From: an uncultured Acetatifactor sp.
Lineage (GTDB): Bacteria; Bacillota; Clostridia; Lachnospirales; Lachnospiraceae
Assembly (NCBI GenBank): GCA_947627115.1
Contig: CANQUQ010000011.1
Span: 1-64,000, forward strand
Length of the DNA stretch: 64,000 bases
Direction: 5' to 3'
Part shown: one piece after another, positions 1 through 8,949 of the stretch
Layout: every line of letters begins with the position of its first letter
Numbering within the stretch: the stretch's first letter is position 1
Notes under the pieces: model-generated
What the model saw: only the letters and a program-made list of their open reading frames with translations
What the model was told of the DNA's origin: nothing
The model's database searches: none
Made by a program: the position numbers and the translations under genes

Positions 1-1
1 C

Positions 2-292
2 GTGGTCTTCCAGTCTTCCGTTCAGTACAATTACTGGGCGGAGCAGAACGGACAGATCGTGGAAGGCTCCTCCGAAAAGCTGCATCAGAGCCGTTATAAT
101 GTGGAGCTGGTCTACATACAGGACAGGGAGCTGGTGGAGAGAACGGAGGAGATCGGCCTTGCCCTGAACTGCCCCAACTGTGGCGCTCCCCTTCCGAAGC
201 TGGGGGCGGCGAAGTGTCCCTACTGCGATTCCCCGATTGTGGAGTTCAACATCAAGACGTGGAACTTCAGCAATGTGCAGGAGCTGCAGTGA
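2..292 (+). CDS. C-terminal end of a zinc-ribbon protein (5' truncated)
   Basis: The reading frame is open to the left edge, so only the last ~96 residues are present and the true start lies outside. The fragment has a mixed alpha/beta segment and then a rubredoxin-type zinc ribbon, CPNCGAPLP followed by CPYCDSP (two CxxC knuckles about 15 residues apart). This layout resembles the C-terminus of Firmicutes TIM44-like/zinc-ribbon proteins, but the missing N-terminus prevents a firm family call. It ends 38 bp before pcrA on the same strand. Confidence 0.6.
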   Translation: MVFQSSVQYNYWAEQNGQIVEGSSEKLHQSRYNVELVYIQDRELVERTEEIGLALNCPNCGAPLPKLGAAKCPYCDSPIVEFNIKTWNFSNVQELQ

Positions 293-330
293 CCGGCCTG
301 TATCACCGCAGGCCCGTATGAGGTGCATAG

Positions 331-2625
331 ATGAGCATTTACGATACATTGAACAAAGAGCAGAAACAGGCGGTCACTACGGTTGACGGGCCTGTTTTGC
401 TTCTGGCCGGAGCCGGGAGCGGCAAGACCAGAGCGCTGACCCACAGGATCGCTTACCTGATTGGTGAAATGGGCGTGAAGCCGTGGAATATACTGGCGAT
501 CACCTTCACCAACAAGGCGGCGGGAGAAATGCGGGAGCGGGTGGACGACCTGGTGGGCTTCGGAGCCGACCAGATATGGGTGTCCACCTTTCACGCCGCC
601 TGTATGCGCATCCTGAGACGGCACATCGACAGACTGGGCTTTGACACCGGATTCGCCATATATGACACGGACGATCAGAAGGCCGTTGTGAAGAACATCT
701 GCAAGCGGCTGGATATCGACACCAAGACGTACAGAGAGAGAGCCCTGCTGGGGGCCATCTCCTCCGCCAAGGATAAGCTGATCGGCGTCAGGGAATACGA
801 GCTGGGTGCGGCGGGCGACATGAGCCGATCCGTCTATGCGAGAGTCTACCGGGAGTATCAGGAGACTCTGCAGAAGAGCAATGCGCTGGATTTTGACGAC
901 ATTATCGTAAAGACGGTGGAGCTGTTCAAAAGCTGTCCGGAGATCCTGGATCATTATCAGGAGAGATTCCGGTATATCATGGTGGACGAGTATCAGGACA
1001 CGAATATCGCGCAGTTCGAGCTGATCAGACTGCTGGCGGACAAATACCGCAACCTGTGCGTGGTGGGGGACGACGATCAGTCCATCTACCGTTTCCGGGG
1101 AGCCAATATCAGAAATATCCTGGATTTCGAGAAATATTTTCCGGAGGCCACGGTCATCAAGCTGGAGCAGAATTACCGCTCCACCCAGTATATTCTGGAC
1201 GCGGCCAACGCCGTGATCAGCAACAATACGGGGCGCAAGGACAAGGCGCTGTGGACGGACCGGGGCGCGGGAAACAGGATCCGTTTCCGGCAGTTCGACA
1301 ATGCCTATGAGGAGGCCGAGTACATAGCCGACGATGTGGCGCGCAAGGTGAAAAAGGAAGGGGCGCACTATAAGGACTGCGCGGTGCTGTACCGTACGAA
1401 CGCGCAGGCGCGTCTGCTGGAGGAGCGGATGATCATGGAGGGGATCCCCTACAATGTGGTGGGCGGCACCAACTTTTATTCCAGGATGGAGGTCAAGGAT
1501 ATTCTCTCCTATCTGAAGACCATTGACAACGGCCGCGACGAGGTGGCGGTGCGCCGCATCGTGAACATTCCCAGGCGGGGCATCGGAGCGGCGACGCTGG
1601 ACAAGCTGGAGGATTACGCCCAGCTTCATGATATCAGCCTCTATGACGCCATGAGACAGGCGGACGATATCATGGGACTGGGCAGGACGGCCGCAAAGAT
1701 ACGGCCCTTTGTGAACCTGATCGAAGGCTTCCGGGAGCGCCTCTCGGACCCGGATACCGCCGGGAGGCCTTCCGTAGCCCAGCTGATCCGGGAGATCGTG
1801 GAGAAGATCGGTTACGCCGAATATCTGCAGGATTACGACGACAACGATGAAGACAGAATGGAGAACGTGGACGAACTGATCACCAAGGCCGCCGCCTATG
1901 GAGAGACGCACGAGGAGGAGAGCCTCACGGAGTTCCTGGAGGAGGTGGCGCTGGTGGCGGACATCGACAACGTGGACAGCAGCGAGGACAGAGTGCTCCT
2001 TATGACGCTGCATTCGGCCAAGGGACTGGAATTTCCCAGTGTATATCTGGCCGGCATGGAGGACGGTCTGTTCCCCAGCTTTATGACCATAGTATCCGAG
2101 GACCCGGAGGAGGTGGAGGAAGAGCGCCGGCTGGCCTACGTGGGGATTACCAGAGCCATGAACGATCTGACCCTGACCTACGCCAAAACGCGCATGGTCA
2201 GAGGGGAGACACAGTATAACGCCGTGAGCCGTTTCGTCAGGGAGATCCCGACGGAGCTGATGGATAACACCGTGCCGGAGAGACGCAGGCCGGAGGAAAA
2301 ATTGTTTTCGGGATTGCAGACGGGCGCCGACAGCCGGCCGAAGGCCTTTGTGAGGCCGAGGGCGACCGCCGAACCGGACAGGCCCTTTATCGCCAGAGGC
2401 ATCGGAAGTCTGAACGCGCTGGCGGGGATATCGAAGGGAGCGCCGGTCCGGGAACCGGGAGAACTGGATTACGGGACCGGCGACCGCGTCGCCCACGTGA
2501 AGTACGGCGAGGGCACCGTTGTAAAGGTGGAACGGGAGCCGCGGGATTACAAAGTGACGGTAAATTTTGACAAAGCCGGAAATAAAATTATGTACGCTTC
2601 TTTTGCAAAATTGAAAAGGGTGTAG
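331..2625 (+). CDS. pcrA: ATP-dependent DNA helicase PcrA/UvrD (superfamily 1A)
   Basis: A 3'-5' DNA helicase acting in nucleotide excision repair, conflict resolution and clearance of protein from DNA. Length (764 aa) is normal. Walker A GAGSGKT lies at residues 27-33, the DEYQDTN Walker B near residue 220, motif V-like SAKGLEF and motif VI RRLAYVGITRA in the 2A half. The C-terminal ~50 residues (from GDRVAHVKYGEGTV) form the Tudor-like RNA-polymerase-binding tail typical of PcrA. The ATG follows GAGGTG by a short spacer. It is part of the GC-rich core genome. A 758-codon open frame on the opposite strand is a shadow of this gene. Confidence 0.97.
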   Translation: MSIYDTLNKEQKQAVTTVDGPVLLLAGAGSGKTRALTHRIAYLIGEMGVKPWNILAITFTNKAAGEMRERVDDLVGFGADQIWVSTFHAACMRILRRHIDRLGFDTGFAIYDTDDQKAVVKNICKRLDIDTKTYRERALLGAISSAKDKLIGVREYELGAAGDMSRSVYARVYREYQETLQKSNALDFDDIIVKTVELFKSCPEILDHYQERFRYIMVDEYQDTNIAQFELIRLLADKYRNLCVVGDDDQSIYRFRGANIRNILDFEKYFPEATVIKLEQNYRSTQYILDAANAVISNNTGRKDKALWTDRGAGNRIRFRQFDNAYEEAEYIADDVARKVKKEGAHYKDCAVLYRTNAQARLLEERMIMEGIPYNVVGGTNFYSRMEVKDILSYLKTIDNGRDEVAVRRIVNIPRRGIGAATLDKLEDYAQLHDISLYDAMRQADDIMGLGRTAAKIRPFVNLIEGFRERLSDPDTAGRPSVAQLIREIVEKIGYAEYLQDYDDNDEDRMENVDELITKAAAYGETHEEESLTEFLEEVALVADIDNVDSSEDRVLLMTLHSAKGLEFPSVYLAGMEDGLFPSFMTIVSEDPEEVEEERRLAYVGITRAMNDLTLTYAKTRMVRGETQYNAVSRFVREIPTELMDNTVPERRRPEEKLFSGLQTGADSRPKAFVRPRATAEPDRPFIARGIGSLNALAGISKGAPVREPGELDYGTGDRVAHVKYGEGTVVKVEREPRDYKVTVNFDKAGNKIMYASFAKLKRV

Positions 2626-2696
2626 TAATTTCGGAGCAAATGTGGTATTCTATAGTGAAGAAGTGGCAGCGTCGCTGTCATTGATGGAGGTAAATT

Positions 2697-2960
2697 ATGA
2701 ATAAATTGGAGAATCTGATCGACCTTGTAAAAGCAAACGAGCTTCTGAACAAGAAAGAGGAAGAGTCCAAGAAAAAGAGCAATGCGGTTCTGGTGGTGCT
2801 TGCGGTGATCGGCGCCATTGCGGCTGTCGCAGCCATCGCATACGCGGTGTACCGCTATCTGAATCCCGACTATCTGGACGAATTCGACGACGAGTTCGAA
2901 GATGAGTTCGAGGACGAGGATGCGGAGGACGACTTCTTCGTGGACGAGGGAGAGAACTAA
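2697..2960 (+). CDS. Small single-pass membrane protein with acidic tail
   Basis: 87 aa. A Lys/Glu-rich N-terminus (to about residue 27) is followed by one hydrophobic helix (about 29-52, VLVVLAVIGAIAAVAAIAYA). The C-terminal tail is almost entirely Asp/Glu/Phe. It resembles the small acidic membrane proteins often annotated DUF4366 in Clostridia; that family name is a guess from composition. The start follows a GGAGG site (tgatggaggtaaattATG). It lies 4 bp from rlmD and is probably co-transcribed with it. No function can be assigned. Confidence 0.75.
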   Translation: MNKLENLIDLVKANELLNKKEEESKKKSNAVLVVLAVIGAIAAVAAIAYAVYRYLNPDYLDEFDDEFEDEFEDEDAEDDFFVDEGEN

Positions 2961-2964
2961 GCAA

Positions 2965-4443
2965 ATGAAAAAAGGACAGGTGTTTGAGGCCAAGGTCGAC
3001 AGGGTAGATTTCCCCAACAAGGGCATTGTCCGGACGGGGGAGGGTACCGTGGTCGTGAAGAACTGCCTGCCCGGTCAAACAATCAGGCTTAGTGTCAATA
3101 AAGTGCGGAAAGAGAAGGCGGAAGGCCGTCTGATCGAGGTGGTGCAGAAATCACCTCTGGAAACAGGCCGACCGTGTTCTCATTTTGGCGTGTGCGGAGG
3201 CTGCACCTATCTCTCCCTTCCTTACGGAGAGCAGCTCAGAATCAAGGAGGAGCAGGTAAAACGCCTGCTGGACGGCGCGCTGTCCGCACAGGCGGAGGAC
3301 TGGCGCTGGGAAGGGATCAAGGGGAGCCCTGCGGTATACGAGTACAGGAACAAGATGGAATTCTCCTTCGGCGACGAGATAAAGGACGGCCCGCTGGCGC
3401 TGGGAATGCATAAGCGCGGCAGCTTTTACGATGTGGTGACGGTAAATGACTGCCGGATCGTGGATGGGGACTACCGGCTGATCCTGGAGACCGCAAGAGA
3501 TTATTTTGCCGCCAGGGGCGTGAAATTCTTTCACAAGCTGACCCACCAGGGGTATCTGAGGCACCTGCTGGTGCGCAAGGCGTCGAGGACCGGGGAGATC
3601 CTGACGGCGCTGGTGACCACGTCGCAGACGGCGCGGGGCGAAGGGGCGGCAGAGACGGGGACGGAGGAACGGGAGCTGTTGGACGGCTTTCGGGAGACGC
3701 TGCTTGCTCTGGAGAGAGAGGGAAAGCTTTCCGGGCGTTTCGCCGGTATCTTACATATCGTCAACGACTCTCCGGCAGATGTGATCAAGAGCGACCGGAC
3801 CGAGGTGCTCTGCGGCCGGGAGTATTTCTATGAGGAGCTGCTGGGGCTGCGATTCAAAATTTCGACCTTTTCTTTTTTTCAGACAAATTCCCACGGAGCG
3901 GAGGTACTGTACGAGACAGTGCGGGAGTATGTAGGGAATCCCCAGGGCGCGAAGGCCGCGGATTCGACAGACGAGGATTCGGCGGGGGACGTGCGGCCCG
4001 ACAAGGTGGTGTACGATCTCTACAGCGGCACAGGGACCATCGCACAGCTCATGGCGCCTGCGGCGAAGAAGGTCATCGGCGTGGAGATCGTGGAGGAGGC
4101 CGTGGAGGCCGCCCGCAGGAACGCCGCCGAGAACGGTCTGGACAACTGCGAATTCATCGCCGGGGACGTGCTGAAGGTGCTGGACGGCATTGCGGACAAG
4201 CCGGACCTGATCATTCTGGATCCGCCCAGGGACGGGATCCATCCGAAAGCCCTGCCCAAGATCATAGGCTACGGGGTAGAGCGGATCGTGTACATCTCCT
4301 GCAAGCCCACCAGCCTGGTGCGCGACCTGGAGGCGTTCCTGGAGGGCGGATACCGGGTGGAGAAGGCCGTGGCAGTGGACCAGTTCCCGTGGACGGCGAA
4401 TGTGGAGACGGTCTGTCTTTTGTCCAAACTCAATGTCGAGTAG
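2965..4443 (+). CDS. rlmD: 23S rRNA (uracil-C5)-methyltransferase RlmD/RumA family
   Basis: SAM-dependent m5U methyltransferase of 23S rRNA. An N-terminal TRAM domain (about 1-58) precedes a 4Fe-4S site (CSHFGVCGGC, plus a distal Cys). The Rossmann domain has the SAM loop LYSGTGTIAQL, the DPPRDG motif and the catalytic Cys in YISCKPTS. The frame is open upstream from 2902 but that would overlap the previous gene; ATG 2965 gives the canonical TRAM start. The protein stops after LLSKLNVE. Related Lachnospiraceae proteins as I remember them continue with HIEVE and a ~75-residue tail; here that tail is encoded downstream but interrupted (next entry). Confidence 0.93.
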   Translation: MKKGQVFEAKVDRVDFPNKGIVRTGEGTVVVKNCLPGQTIRLSVNKVRKEKAEGRLIEVVQKSPLETGRPCSHFGVCGGCTYLSLPYGEQLRIKEEQVKRLLDGALSAQAEDWRWEGIKGSPAVYEYRNKMEFSFGDEIKDGPLALGMHKRGSFYDVVTVNDCRIVDGDYRLILETARDYFAARGVKFFHKLTHQGYLRHLLVRKASRTGEILTALVTTSQTARGEGAAETGTEERELLDGFRETLLALEREGKLSGRFAGILHIVNDSPADVIKSDRTEVLCGREYFYEELLGLRFKISTFSFFQTNSHGAEVLYETVREYVGNPQGAKAADSTDEDSAGDVRPDKVVYDLYSGTGTIAQLMAPAAKKVIGVEIVEEAVEAARRNAAENGLDNCEFIAGDVLKVLDGIADKPDLIILDPPRDGIHPKALPKIIGYGVERIVYISCKPTSLVRDLEAFLEGGYRVEKAVAVDQFPWTANVETVCLLSKLNVE

Positions 4444-4720
4444 CATATTGAGGTGGAAGTTGACAATGGGTGAGATGGATTTAAAGGTGGCAGAGAAGAA
4501 GTAGAAAGAAAGATAGTATGAGGAAATCAAGGCGCGTGTGTTGGAAAAATTCGGGGTGAAGGTCAGCAGGCGGTATATTGCGCAAGTCAAGAGAAAGTGC
4601 GGGATTATTGAGGGGGAAAACTATAATCTGCCAAAGGCTGAGGATGCAAGACAGCCTAAGTGTCCGGAGGAGAAGGAGAGGGCAATTCGGGAGGCACTGG
4701 AGTATTTTAAGATGGTTTAA
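4444..4720 (+). pseudogene. Decayed C-terminal extension of rlmD
   Basis: Directly after the TAG at 4441 the same frame reads HIEVEVDNG and then hits TGA. One frame over it continues MGEMDLKVAEKK, TAG (4502), KER, TAG (4514), YEEIKARVLEKFGVKVS and on to the QVKRKCGII and EKERAIREALEYF segments, ending at 4720. Joined, this is the extension that many Lachnospiraceae RumA-type proteins carry in one frame (from memory). One frameshift and three stops show decay. An open stretch at 4538-4720 could still be read but has no good Shine-Dalgarno. It marks the left edge of the AT-rich island. Confidence 0.75.
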
Positions 4721-5207
4721 TGATAGTATTGAATGAAACAATTTCCTTTTAGTTTTGCCACAATATTGTGACCGAATTTTAAAATTTTAAATTTTTTACA
4801 GTCTTACAGTATTTACTATTTGTTAGTTACTAGCTATAATTTTTGCAAAATATACTTTTAGGAGCTATGATATTTTAAAGTTTTATGTGCAATATGTTCT
4901 AAATGAAATGGTTGGTATGCTAAAAGATATTTCATAGTTACGAGTATATGATTAAGTTTCTTTTCGGAATTGTGGGTCTAGCCAAGGCTTTGTCTATTTT
5001 GGCTAGTACCGTGATAGGCATAACTAGATTTATTTAAGGTTTTCAAGTTTTTCAGTAGCTAGAAATAAGCGAAGCGTGCAAAACAGGGTATTATTGAGGT
5101 ATTTAAGTGGCGTTGTAGAAGTAGGGACACTTTTCCCAATAGGAATTAAATTAACGAGTTGTTTGATTTCCTTAGAGCAATTACGAGATTATTGAATGGA
5201 GGGGAAA
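4721..5207. other. AT-rich intergenic junction, no gene seen
   Basis: About 490 bp of strongly AT-rich DNA between the rlmD relic and the SIR2-Argonaute gene. All frames are interrupted by frequent stops. It contains one plausible promoter (separate entry). No integrase, att-like tRNA end or inverted terminal repeat was recognised. Confidence 0.6.
4812..4840 (+). promoter_or_regulatory. Candidate sigma-A promoter upstream of the SIR2-Argonaute gene
   Basis: TTTACT (-35), a 17-bp spacer and TATAAT (-10) at 4835-4840. The -10 is perfect and the -35 matches 4/6. It lies about 370 bp from the start codon, so a closer promoter may exist; in AT-rich DNA such matches also occur by chance. Confidence 0.35.
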
Positions 5208-8200
5208 ATGCAGACTATTAGATTTGACCAGTTTTTAAGATCGATGAAACAAAATATGGATACACCTCATGCATTGCTATTAGGTGCAGGTGCTTCAGTA
5301 GAGTCAGGTGTCCCATCAGCAGTAGATTGTATTTGGGATTGGAAAAAAGAGATTTTTTTATCTCAAAACCCAGCATTAGTTGAGAATTATTATAATATAA
5401 AACTTGACAGCGTCCGATTTGTAATTCAAAAATGGTTGGATGCTCAAAAAATATACCCAATTTTAAATTCAGATGCAGAATATTCGTTTTATGCAGAGAA
5501 TGCATATCCAATTCCTGATGACCGTAGAAAATATTTTCAGCATTTGTTTGAGGGAAAAAATCCTAGTTTAGGTTATCATCTAGTAGCCATGCTTGCAGAA
5601 AAGGAATTGTTTAAAAGTGTATGGACAACGAATTTTGATGGCCTTATGGTAAAATGTGCATATCAATATAGCGTAACACCAATAGAAATCACCTTGGAAT
5701 CGGTAGAGCGTATATATCGTAATGATGTAAAAGGTGAACTATTATGCATTGCGCTACATGGAGATTATAAATACGGAAAGTTAAAAAACACAACTGAAGA
5801 ATTGGATACCCAGAATGAAGTTTTTTCTCGTGCGATAAATTATGAGTTAGTTAATCATGATTTGATTGTGTTAGGGTATAGTGGGCGTGACAAATCATTG
5901 ATGGATGCTTTGAAAAAAGCATATGAAATTAAAGGATCAGGAAAATTATTTTGGTGTGGATATGGGAGTAATCCGAATAAAGAAGTTCAGGAATTAGTTG
6001 AATATATAAATAAGGCAGGACGTATAGCTTATTATGTCCCTACAGATGGTTTCGACAAGACACTATATAGCTTGGCTCGGCATTGCATGAGCGAGAATAA
6101 GGATTTTATTCAAAATATAGAGAAGCTAAAGCAGAAATTGGGTTCAGAAGTTAGTCTTTCAACAAAAGACTTTGTTTCTTGCTGTAATGTGATAAATAAA
6201 ATAGCAGATACAAATATTTTTCCGATAGCATTTCCCAAAAGTTGCTTTCAGCTAGAAATTGCATATAATGATGAAAAACCTTGGGAGTATTGCAAAATGC
6301 TCTTTGAAAACAATATTATGGCTGTGCCTTATAAAGGCTGTTTATATGCGTGGGGAAAAAAAGAGCAAATTCAACAAATTTGTAGTAATAAGATCAAAAG
6401 TGAAATAGTAGTAACACCATTTACTAGAGAAACCCTTATTTCCGGGAGTCAGTTTAAAGAACTTTTAATAAAAACTTTAACGGCATTATTAGGGCAAACA
6501 CATTCGCTCATGTATTATAAGAACAAAGTGTGGGATAAAAAACAGCAGATGACCGTACCAATTGGAGATAGGGCAATAACTATTTATAAAGGAGTCAGGT
6601 TCTCTTTGTTGTTTGACAATAAATATAGTTATATTACATTAGTTCCAGCATTTGTGGCAGATAAGGATATAGACTTAACGCATGATGAAAAAAAGCAATT
6701 GGCAGATGCTTTTAGTTCTAATATTAATTCGGGACAACCTAACTATAATATTCATGCTTATATTAAGGATTGGGCAGATAGATTATTTGGAACATCAGGC
6801 ATAGAGTTTTCATATCCATTAAATAGTACAACAGGTTTTGTTTTCAAAATAATAAGAAATACTGCTGTTATAGGGATTAACTATGGTGCTAAAATGCAGA
6901 TTGGGTTACCATCGAAAATTTCAAAGGAAAGAATTGTATTTAATGGAGTTGAATGCCACGATGCAGAGTTAATGTTTTTTAATTCTAAGCAGAATCAAAT
7001 GGTAAAAGATTTTCATCCAATGCGTGGTTTAATAAATAATTCCCCATTTGATTATTTTTTAAATGAAAAGTTACTAAAATCATCTATTTCACTAGGAGTT
7101 ATATGTCCTCACGATTATGAAAAGCAATTTTACAACTTTTTAAATCAGTTAAATTGTAAGCAAAGTGTAAAGTATAATGTTGATTTTGTTATGTCGTTCC
7201 CCGGCTTTTCGCAGGCATTTAAGGCAGGGATAGATATTCCTACCCCTATTGAAAATAGGTGGATAAGTTTTCAATTAAAAAACACTATGAATATTAAACG
7301 GGATGCTATAGAATTAGGGAGTATCTTGGCTCGGAAATTAGACCAGTTAGATGCGACTGGAGTAGATGTGGTACTTATATATATTCCTAAAGAATATGAA
7401 TTGTTTACTGGATATTCTGATGTGGATGAGAAATATGACCTTCATGACTTCATTAAAGCGTATGCAGTTCAAAGAAATATCGCCACTCAATTTATACGTG
7501 AAAAAACTATTGAAAGTGATATGTATTGTCAAATTATGTGGGCTGTTTCACTAGCAATATATGTGAAATCTGGCCGAGTTCCTTGGACTATTTCAGGAGT
7601 ACAAAGAGATACAGCATTTGCAGGAATTGGATACAGTGTAAATGAGCGCATGCAGGGAAAAAGTATTGTTGTTGGATGTAGCCATGTATACTCATCCGAT
7701 GGACAAGGAATGAAATATAAACTTTCAAAAATTGATGAGATTACTTTTGATAGAAAAAGGAATCCGTTTCTCTCTGAAAATGAAGCGTTTAGGCTTGGAT
7801 TAAATATTAAAGAGTTGTTTTATAAATCCTTTACTGAATTGCCTAAAAGGGTTGTTATTCATAAAAGAACACCATTTAAATACGAAGAAATAAAAGGAAT
7901 TACCGAAAGTCTTGCTAGTTCTGGAATACGGGATATTGAGCTTTTAGAAATAACGTATGCGGATGAAGTTCGATGTTTTGAATTTAATAAAAGTATGACA
8001 GATATTGATGGGTTCCCTGTTCGCAGAGGTTTATGCTTTCCGCTAAATAGAAATACGATGTATTTATTTACGCATGGCATTTCATCATCAATAAGAAATC
8101 CTCATTATAAATACATACAAGGCGGAAAAACAATTCCATTGCCACTTAAGATAGTGAAGCATTATGGAAATGGAACATTGACACAGATTGCAACAGAAGT

Positions 8201-8348
8201 TTTAGGATTGTCAAAAATGAATTGGAATAGCTTTGGCTTATATTCTAAGCTGCCTTGTACTATCGAGTCTTCAAATGAAATAGCACGAATTGGATGGTCG
8301 TTATCACAATATGAGGGGGCAGTTTATGATTACAGATATTTTATGTAA
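5208..8348 (+). CDS. Single-chain short prokaryotic Argonaute: SIR2-APAZ-MID-PIWI (SPARSA-like)
   Basis: About 1046 aa. Residues ~1-290 are a SIR2 NAD-binding/hydrolase domain: GAGASVESGVPSA near 26-38, TTNFDG near 140-145, catalytic-type His in ALHGDY near 184, LIVLGYSGRD near 220. The middle (~300-600) fits the APAZ region. The C-terminal ~430 residues are MID-PIWI, with GVDVVLIYIP, IMWAVSLAIY, AFAGIGYSV, VVIHKRTPF and MNWNSFGLYSKLP. The PIWI slicer aspartates are missing (GIGYS where active Agos have GID; HKRT where they have HRD), as in short pAgos. Family knowledge: guide-directed detection of invader DNA/RNA activates SIR2 NAD+ depletion and abortive infection. ATG 5208 is preferred over 5196 because GGAGGGG sits just upstream of it. 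Confidence 0.9.
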   Translation: MQTIRFDQFLRSMKQNMDTPHALLLGAGASVESGVPSAVDCIWDWKKEIFLSQNPALVENYYNIKLDSVRFVIQKWLDAQKIYPILNSDAEYSFYAENAYPIPDDRRKYFQHLFEGKNPSLGYHLVAMLAEKELFKSVWTTNFDGLMVKCAYQYSVTPIEITLESVERIYRNDVKGELLCIALHGDYKYGKLKNTTEELDTQNEVFSRAINYELVNHDLIVLGYSGRDKSLMDALKKAYEIKGSGKLFWCGYGSNPNKEVQELVEYINKAGRIAYYVPTDGFDKTLYSLARHCMSENKDFIQNIEKLKQKLGSEVSLSTKDFVSCCNVINKIADTNIFPIAFPKSCFQLEIAYNDEKPWEYCKMLFENNIMAVPYKGCLYAWGKKEQIQQICSNKIKSEIVVTPFTRETLISGSQFKELLIKTLTALLGQTHSLMYYKNKVWDKKQQMTVPIGDRAITIYKGVRFSLLFDNKYSYITLVPAFVADKDIDLTHDEKKQLADAFSSNINSGQPNYNIHAYIKDWADRLFGTSGIEFSYPLNSTTGFVFKIIRNTAVIGINYGAKMQIGLPSKISKERIVFNGVECHDAELMFFNSKQNQMVKDFHPMRGLINNSPFDYFLNEKLLKSSISLGVICPHDYEKQFYNFLNQLNCKQSVKYNVDFVMSFPGFSQAFKAGIDIPTPIENRWISFQLKNTMNIKRDAIELGSILARKLDQLDATGVDVVLIYIPKEYELFTGYSDVDEKYDLHDFIKAYAVQRNIATQFIREKTIESDMYCQIMWAVSLAIYVKSGRVPWTISGVQRDTAFAGIGYSVNERMQGKSIVVGCSHVYSSDGQGMKYKLSKIDEITFDRKRNPFLSENEAFRLGLNIKELFYKSFTELPKRVVIHKRTPFKYEEIKGITESLASSGIRDIELLEITYADEVRCFEFNKSMTDIDGFPVRRGLCFPLNRNTMYLFTHGISSSIRNPHYKYIQGGKTIPLPLKIVKHYGNGTLTQIATEVLGLSKMNWNSFGLYSKLPCTIESSNEIARIGWSLSQYEGAVYDYRYFM

Positions 8349-8655
8349 GATTAAAAGAAGAAACAGACATAGACGTAAGGATATTTTGATGAAAAATGAT
8401 GGCTTGATCGGAACAATGCTTGATACTTCAGCGCTAGAAAACAAATCTTGTGCTGTGGGAAACCTGACTTCTGAGAGGCTTGATTTATTTGACAAAATAC
8501 GAGCAGATACTGTTTGGAATAGGACAAAATCTGTAATAAGCGAAAAGGGACTTTTATTGATTACGAGTACAATTAAAACAATATCTACGGCACTAATCAC
8601 GGCACCGGCTGGGGGAGTCACTAATTCGATATTAAAAAATGATGGTCTTGTATAA
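8326..8655 (+). CDS. Small hypothetical protein overlapping the 3' end of the SIR2-Argonaute gene
   Basis: About 109 aa. The start ATG 8326 has AGGGGG 7 nt upstream and lies inside the last 23 bp of the Argonaute gene, so the two are translationally coupled or this is a fragment that happens to abut. The N-terminus is Arg/Lys-rich. The C-terminal half has the pattern VWNRTKSVISEKGL followed by an amphipathic/hydrophobic stretch, reminiscent of the tail of DUF2513-like proteins; that similarity is weak. It may be a truncated remnant, or a small partner of the Argonaute protein. Function unknown. Confidence 0.5.
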   Translation: MITDILCKIKRRNRHRRKDILMKNDGLIGTMLDTSALENKSCAVGNLTSERLDLFDKIRADTVWNRTKSVISEKGLLLITSTIKTISTALITAPAGGVTNSILKNDGLV

Positions 8656-8681
8656 ATGAATTTTGTTACTGGAATGATGAG

Positions 8682-8947
8682 TAAACTTGACGACAGATCT
8701 ATATTTACGCTCATCTTGTGGAGGAGCGCACGAGGCAAAGGTCAGCAAGATGCACCTCTATTACAAAGGTGAGGACGATGGAATGCCGACTATCACATAC
8801 CTGTACATGAGGTCTGCTGTGGAAGAAACCATGGCGGTATTCGATGATACAGTCAAGAAAATCATGAAGAAGGATTTCCGCCGCTGGGCCGGTGATTCAA
8901 TGGTTTGCAAAGAGTGCGATTTCCGATTCTACTGTAGGGGGAAATAA
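8682..8947 (+). pseudogene. C-terminal relic of a UvrD-like helicase/PD-(D/E)XK nuclease
   Basis: Three frames must be spliced to read it: KLDDR (from ~8684), then QIYIYAHLVEERT, then KVSKMHLYYKGEDDG through MAVFDDTVKKIMKKDF and VCKECDFRFYCRGK to the stop at 8947. This is the C-terminal end of RecB-type nuclease domains fused to UvrD-like helicases, including the Cys cluster (CxxCxxxxxC) that closes the nuclease Fe-S or zinc site. Two frameshifts and the absence of the rest of the ~1000-residue protein show it is dead. An open stretch at 8687-8947 could still yield an 86-residue peptide. Confidence 0.75.
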
Positions 8948-8949
8948 CA

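Noticed and set aside
220..2496. 758-codon open frame on the minus strand
   Set aside because: It lies wholly antisense to pcrA, has no family motif or ribosome site, and reflects the GC-rich codon use of pcrA.
5208..8348. Slicing (catalytically active) long Argonaute
   Set aside because: The PIWI catalytic aspartates are replaced and no N/PAZ domains are recognisable; the SIR2 domain supplies the effector.
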